From positions 1-5,377 of the forward strand of contig DASQBT010000065.1 in NCBI GenBank assembly GCA_035635075.1: a stretch of DNA of 5,377 bases, given 5' to 3'. The first letter of the stretch is position 1, and every line of letters starts with the position of its first letter. The position numbers were made by a program, and so were the translations under genes. Source of the DNA: DASQBT01 sp035635075 (GTDB lineage Bacteria; Pseudomonadota; Gammaproteobacteria; Burkholderiales; Thiobacillaceae). The notes under the pieces are model-generated. The model did not search any database. It was not told the DNA's origin and saw nothing but the letters and a program-made list of their open reading frames with translations. This document shows, piece after piece, positions 3,271 to 5,377 of this stretch.

Positions 3271-5377
3271 GTGACACCGCTTCCGTCACAGCAACACTCC
3301 CGCACGTCAACATCCCGCCTGGCAGCGGCTCGCGTCGCTGCCAGTTACCTTGTATTCGCAGCCCTCTGGATTTATGCCTCGGACCGGGTGTTGGGTCTGC
3401 TCGTGCAGGACAAGGTATGGCTGGCGTGGATAGGCACGATCAAGGGTCTCGTATTCGCACTGGTCACGGCCCTGCTGCTCTATTTGCTGCTGCGCGCCTG
3501 GGGGCAGCGCGACGCCGAACACCAGGCGGAGCCGGCTGCGCCGCAATCCAAACGGCTCGTTGCTGTGTTCGCGCTTTTGGCGCTCTTGTTCCCTCTGCTG
3601 ATATTCGGTGCCGTTCACCTGGAAAGCGCACGCATTCGCCAAGAGGCCCAGGGGGATTTAAACACCATTGCCCAGCTCAAGACCGGCCAGATCGAGCAAT
3701 GGCTCGCTGAACGGCGGGGCGACGCCGCCGTGCTGATGGCGAGCGATGGTTTCATCGATGAAGTGAACCTTTGGTTTCAAATCGGCGACCACAATGCCAA
3801 GGCCCAGGTTGACCAGCGGCTTGAGGCGATGACGCGTGCCTTTGGCTACCAGACGGAACTATTGGACACCAAGCTCCATTCCGGCAACGCCATCCGGCCA
3901 GCCACCCTGACGGCTGCCCTGAAAACCCGGCAGGTTCAAATGAGCGAGCTTTACCGGGACAATGCCGGTAGAGTCTGGCTGGATTTCGTGGTGCCGCTTT
4001 TCAAGCACGCGCCTAGCCTTCGAGCAGTGGGCGCGGTGGCGCTGCACGCGCCGGCAGGGCAGTTCCTCTTCCCCCTGCTCCAGACATGGCCCACGCCCAG
4101 CCCCAGTGCCGAATTCCTGCTGCTTCGCAGAGAAGGCAATAGCATTCTGTTTCTCAACGAGTTGCGTCATCGCAAGAATACCGCGCTGAACTTTCGCCTC
4201 CCGCTTGATGCCCCCAACCTGCCGGCCGCGATTGCCGCACGCAGCGGCAGCAAGGCGCAAATCATCGCCGGCCGCGACTACCGAGGCGTCCCGGTGCTGA
4301 CTGCGGTGCGCCCTGTACGGGGTACGTCCTGGTTCCTGGTCGCCAAAGTGGACGAAGATGAGTTGATGGCTCCGCTGCGTCAACTGGTGGCCTGGGTCAG
4401 CATGATAGCCTTCGCTGCGTTCGCCACGGTGGCAGCCGTTGTGATACTGCTATGGCGCCAGCAGCAACGCGCCCACCAGCTTGAACTCCTGGCGCGTACC
4501 AGTAAGGCTGTGCGTGACAGCGAACAGCGCCTTGCAGGCCTGGTCGACTCGGCGATGGACGCCATCATCGCCATTGACGATAGCCAGCGGATCGTGCTTT
4601 TTAATCCCGCGGCGGAAGAGATGTTCGGGCTCAGTGCAATCCAGGCCCGTGGGCAGCCGCTGGATCACCTCCTGCCCGAGGCCTTCCGCCATGTGCATGC
4701 CGAGCACATCCGCGAATTCGGCCGCACCGCCATCACCAGCCGCACCGTGCAGTCCCTGGGCACCCTCTCCGGATTGAGAGCCAATGGGGAGGAATTTCCC
4801 ATCGAGGCGTCCATTTCTCAGAGTGCCGTTGAGGGCGGCAAGCTCTACACGGTCATTTTGCGCGACATCACCGAACGTAGGCGCTCCGAGGCGTTGTTGC
4901 GTGCCAGTGAGGCGCAGTTTCGGGCTATTTTTGAAGTTTCTTCTGTCGGCATGTGCCAGGCCGATCCAAGCAACGGGAAGCTTGTCCAGGTGAATCGGCG
5001 CTTCTGCGAGATGACCGGTTACAGCGAAGAAGAACTGCTTGGCAGGCCGTTTCTCGACATTTTGCATCCGGACGATCGGACCCAAAGTTTCGCGGGCTTT
5101 TCCCGCCTGGTGCGCGGCGAAATCCCCGAGTATCGGCGTGAAGAGCGCCATAGCTGCAAGGATGGTCTCGTCATTTGGACCGATGTCACGGCAAACGTGA
5201 TCCACGATTCCCATCTGATACCATGGCGCACCATCGCCATAGTCCAGGACATCACCGAACGCAAACAGGCCGAGGAAACGCTGCGGGCGAGCGAGGAGAA
5301 ATTTCGTTCTCTCGTCGAGCAGGCGTCCGACGGCATCTTCGTCAGCGACGCCCACGGCAATTACACCGAAGTGAATT
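3271..5377 (+). CDS. Membrane-bound multi-PAS sensor protein (N-terminal 702 residues; output domain outside window)
   Basis: The frame stays open from a TAA at 3262-3264 to the right edge. GTG at 3271 is the only plausible early start; it lacks a clear Shine-Dalgarno. Hydrophobic segments lie at about 24-43, 56-76 and 95-115, then a 250-residue predicted periplasmic domain (116-372), then a fourth helix (373-396). This topology puts the downstream part in the cytoplasm. The periplasmic domain begins with a long helix (LNTIAQLKTGQIEQWLAERR, 130-149), as in Cache-type ligand sensors. PAS1 spans about 418-535 and ends in LRDITERRR. PAS2 spans about 545-665 and ends in VQDITERKQAEE. A third PAS starts at about 677 (KFRSLVEQASDGIFVSD) and is cut by the window edge. 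PAS domains bind small ligands or cofactors and relay signals through the coiled linkers after each ITER motif. The output is unseen: GGDEF/EAL or histidine kinase are the usual partners. The gene is divergent from nfeD. Confidence 0.88.
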   Translation, partial: MTPLPSQQHSRTSTSRLAAARVAASYLVFAALWIYASDRVLGLLVQDKVWLAWIGTIKGLVFALVTALLLYLLLRAWGQRDAEHQAEPAAPQSKRLVAVFALLALLFPLLIFGAVHLESARIRQEAQGDLNTIAQLKTGQIEQWLAERRGDAAVLMASDGFIDEVNLWFQIGDHNAKAQVDQRLEAMTRAFGYQTELLDTKLHSGNAIRPATLTAALKTRQVQMSELYRDNAGRVWLDFVVPLFKHAPSLRAVGAVALHAPAGQFLFPLLQTWPTPSPSAEFLLLRREGNSILFLNELRHRKNTALNFRLPLDAPNLPAAIAARSGSKAQIIAGRDYRGVPVLTAVRPVRGTSWFLVAKVDEDELMAPLRQLVAWVSMIAFAAFATVAAVVILLWRQQQRAHQLELLARTSKAVRDSEQRLAGLVDSAMDAIIAIDDSQRIVLFNPAAEEMFGLSAIQARGQPLDHLLPEAFRHVHAEHIREFGRTAITSRTVQSLGTLSGLRANGEEFPIEASISQSAVEGGKLYTVILRDITERRRSEALLRASEAQFRAIFEVSSVGMCQADPSNGKLVQVNRRFCEMTGYSEEELLGRPFLDILHPDDRTQSFAGFSRLVRGEIPEYRREERHSCKDGLVIWTDVTANVIHDSHLIPWRTIAIVQDITERKQAEETLRASEEKFRSLVEQASDGIFVSDAHGNYTEVN

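Noticed and set aside
3252..3710. 152-codon plus-strand frame at the start of the sensor gene
   Set aside because: It is in a different frame from the sensor, lacks hydrophobic segments and is Cys/Arg/Pro/Gly-rich. The frame starting at 3271 continues through the membrane helices and PAS domains.
4450..5355. 301-codon minus-strand frame opposite the sensor PAS domains
   Set aside because: Long antisense frames are common in GC-rich coding DNA. The plus strand here gives unmistakable PAS motifs and DITER linkers, while the minus-strand protein has no domain I recognise.

Overview
The window is moderately GC-rich chromosomal DNA of proteobacterial character. The protein styles (an NfeD/slipin pair, a multi-PAS membrane sensor with long GC-rich reading frames, a C_GCAxxG_C_C redox protein) suggest a betaproteobacterium or a close relative. 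That is a judgement from style; there is no rRNA or other marker to fix the taxon. I see no rRNA, tRNA, CRISPR array, insertion sequence or phage gene.

Layout. (1) Positions 1-97 hold the last 31 codons of a plus-strand gene I do not recognise, followed by a strong 12-bp hairpin at 116-142. (2) Positions 143-312 hold no convincing gene. (3) Positions 313-795 (minus) encode a complete 160-aa cysteine-rich C_GCAxxG_C_C-family protein. It has a good ribosome binding site, a plausible sigma-70 promoter and an overlapping half-conserved Fur-box-like element. (4) Positions 945-3090 (minus) are a two-gene operon: nfeD, a full-length membrane serine protease with signal peptide, ClpP-like domain, membrane region and C-terminal OB fold, followed with an 11-base overlap by a slipin (SPFH/stomatin-like protein). 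(5) Positions 3091-3270 form a divergent intergenic region with opposing -10-like hexamers and a near-palindrome midway between them. (6) From 3271 to the right edge (plus) runs the first 702 codons of a large membrane sensor: three N-terminal membrane helices, a large periplasmic domain, a fourth helix, two complete PAS domains and the start of a third. Its output domain lies beyond the window.

How the genes may work together. NfeD and slipin are an established partnership: the NfeD protease domain of an archaeal homologue cuts the C-terminal hydrophobic stretch of its operon-partner slipin, and both are linked to membrane integrity. The divergent sensor probably reads an extracytoplasmic signal and passes it to a cytoplasmic output, likely a GGDEF/EAL or histidine kinase module. 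A functional link between sensor and NfeD/slipin is only inferred from the shared intergenic region. The C_GCAxxG protein appears to be a separate transcription unit, possibly iron- or redox-responsive. Nothing here is clearly an undescribed system. The most testable signals are the centred near-palindrome in the divergent promoter region and the Fur-like element.
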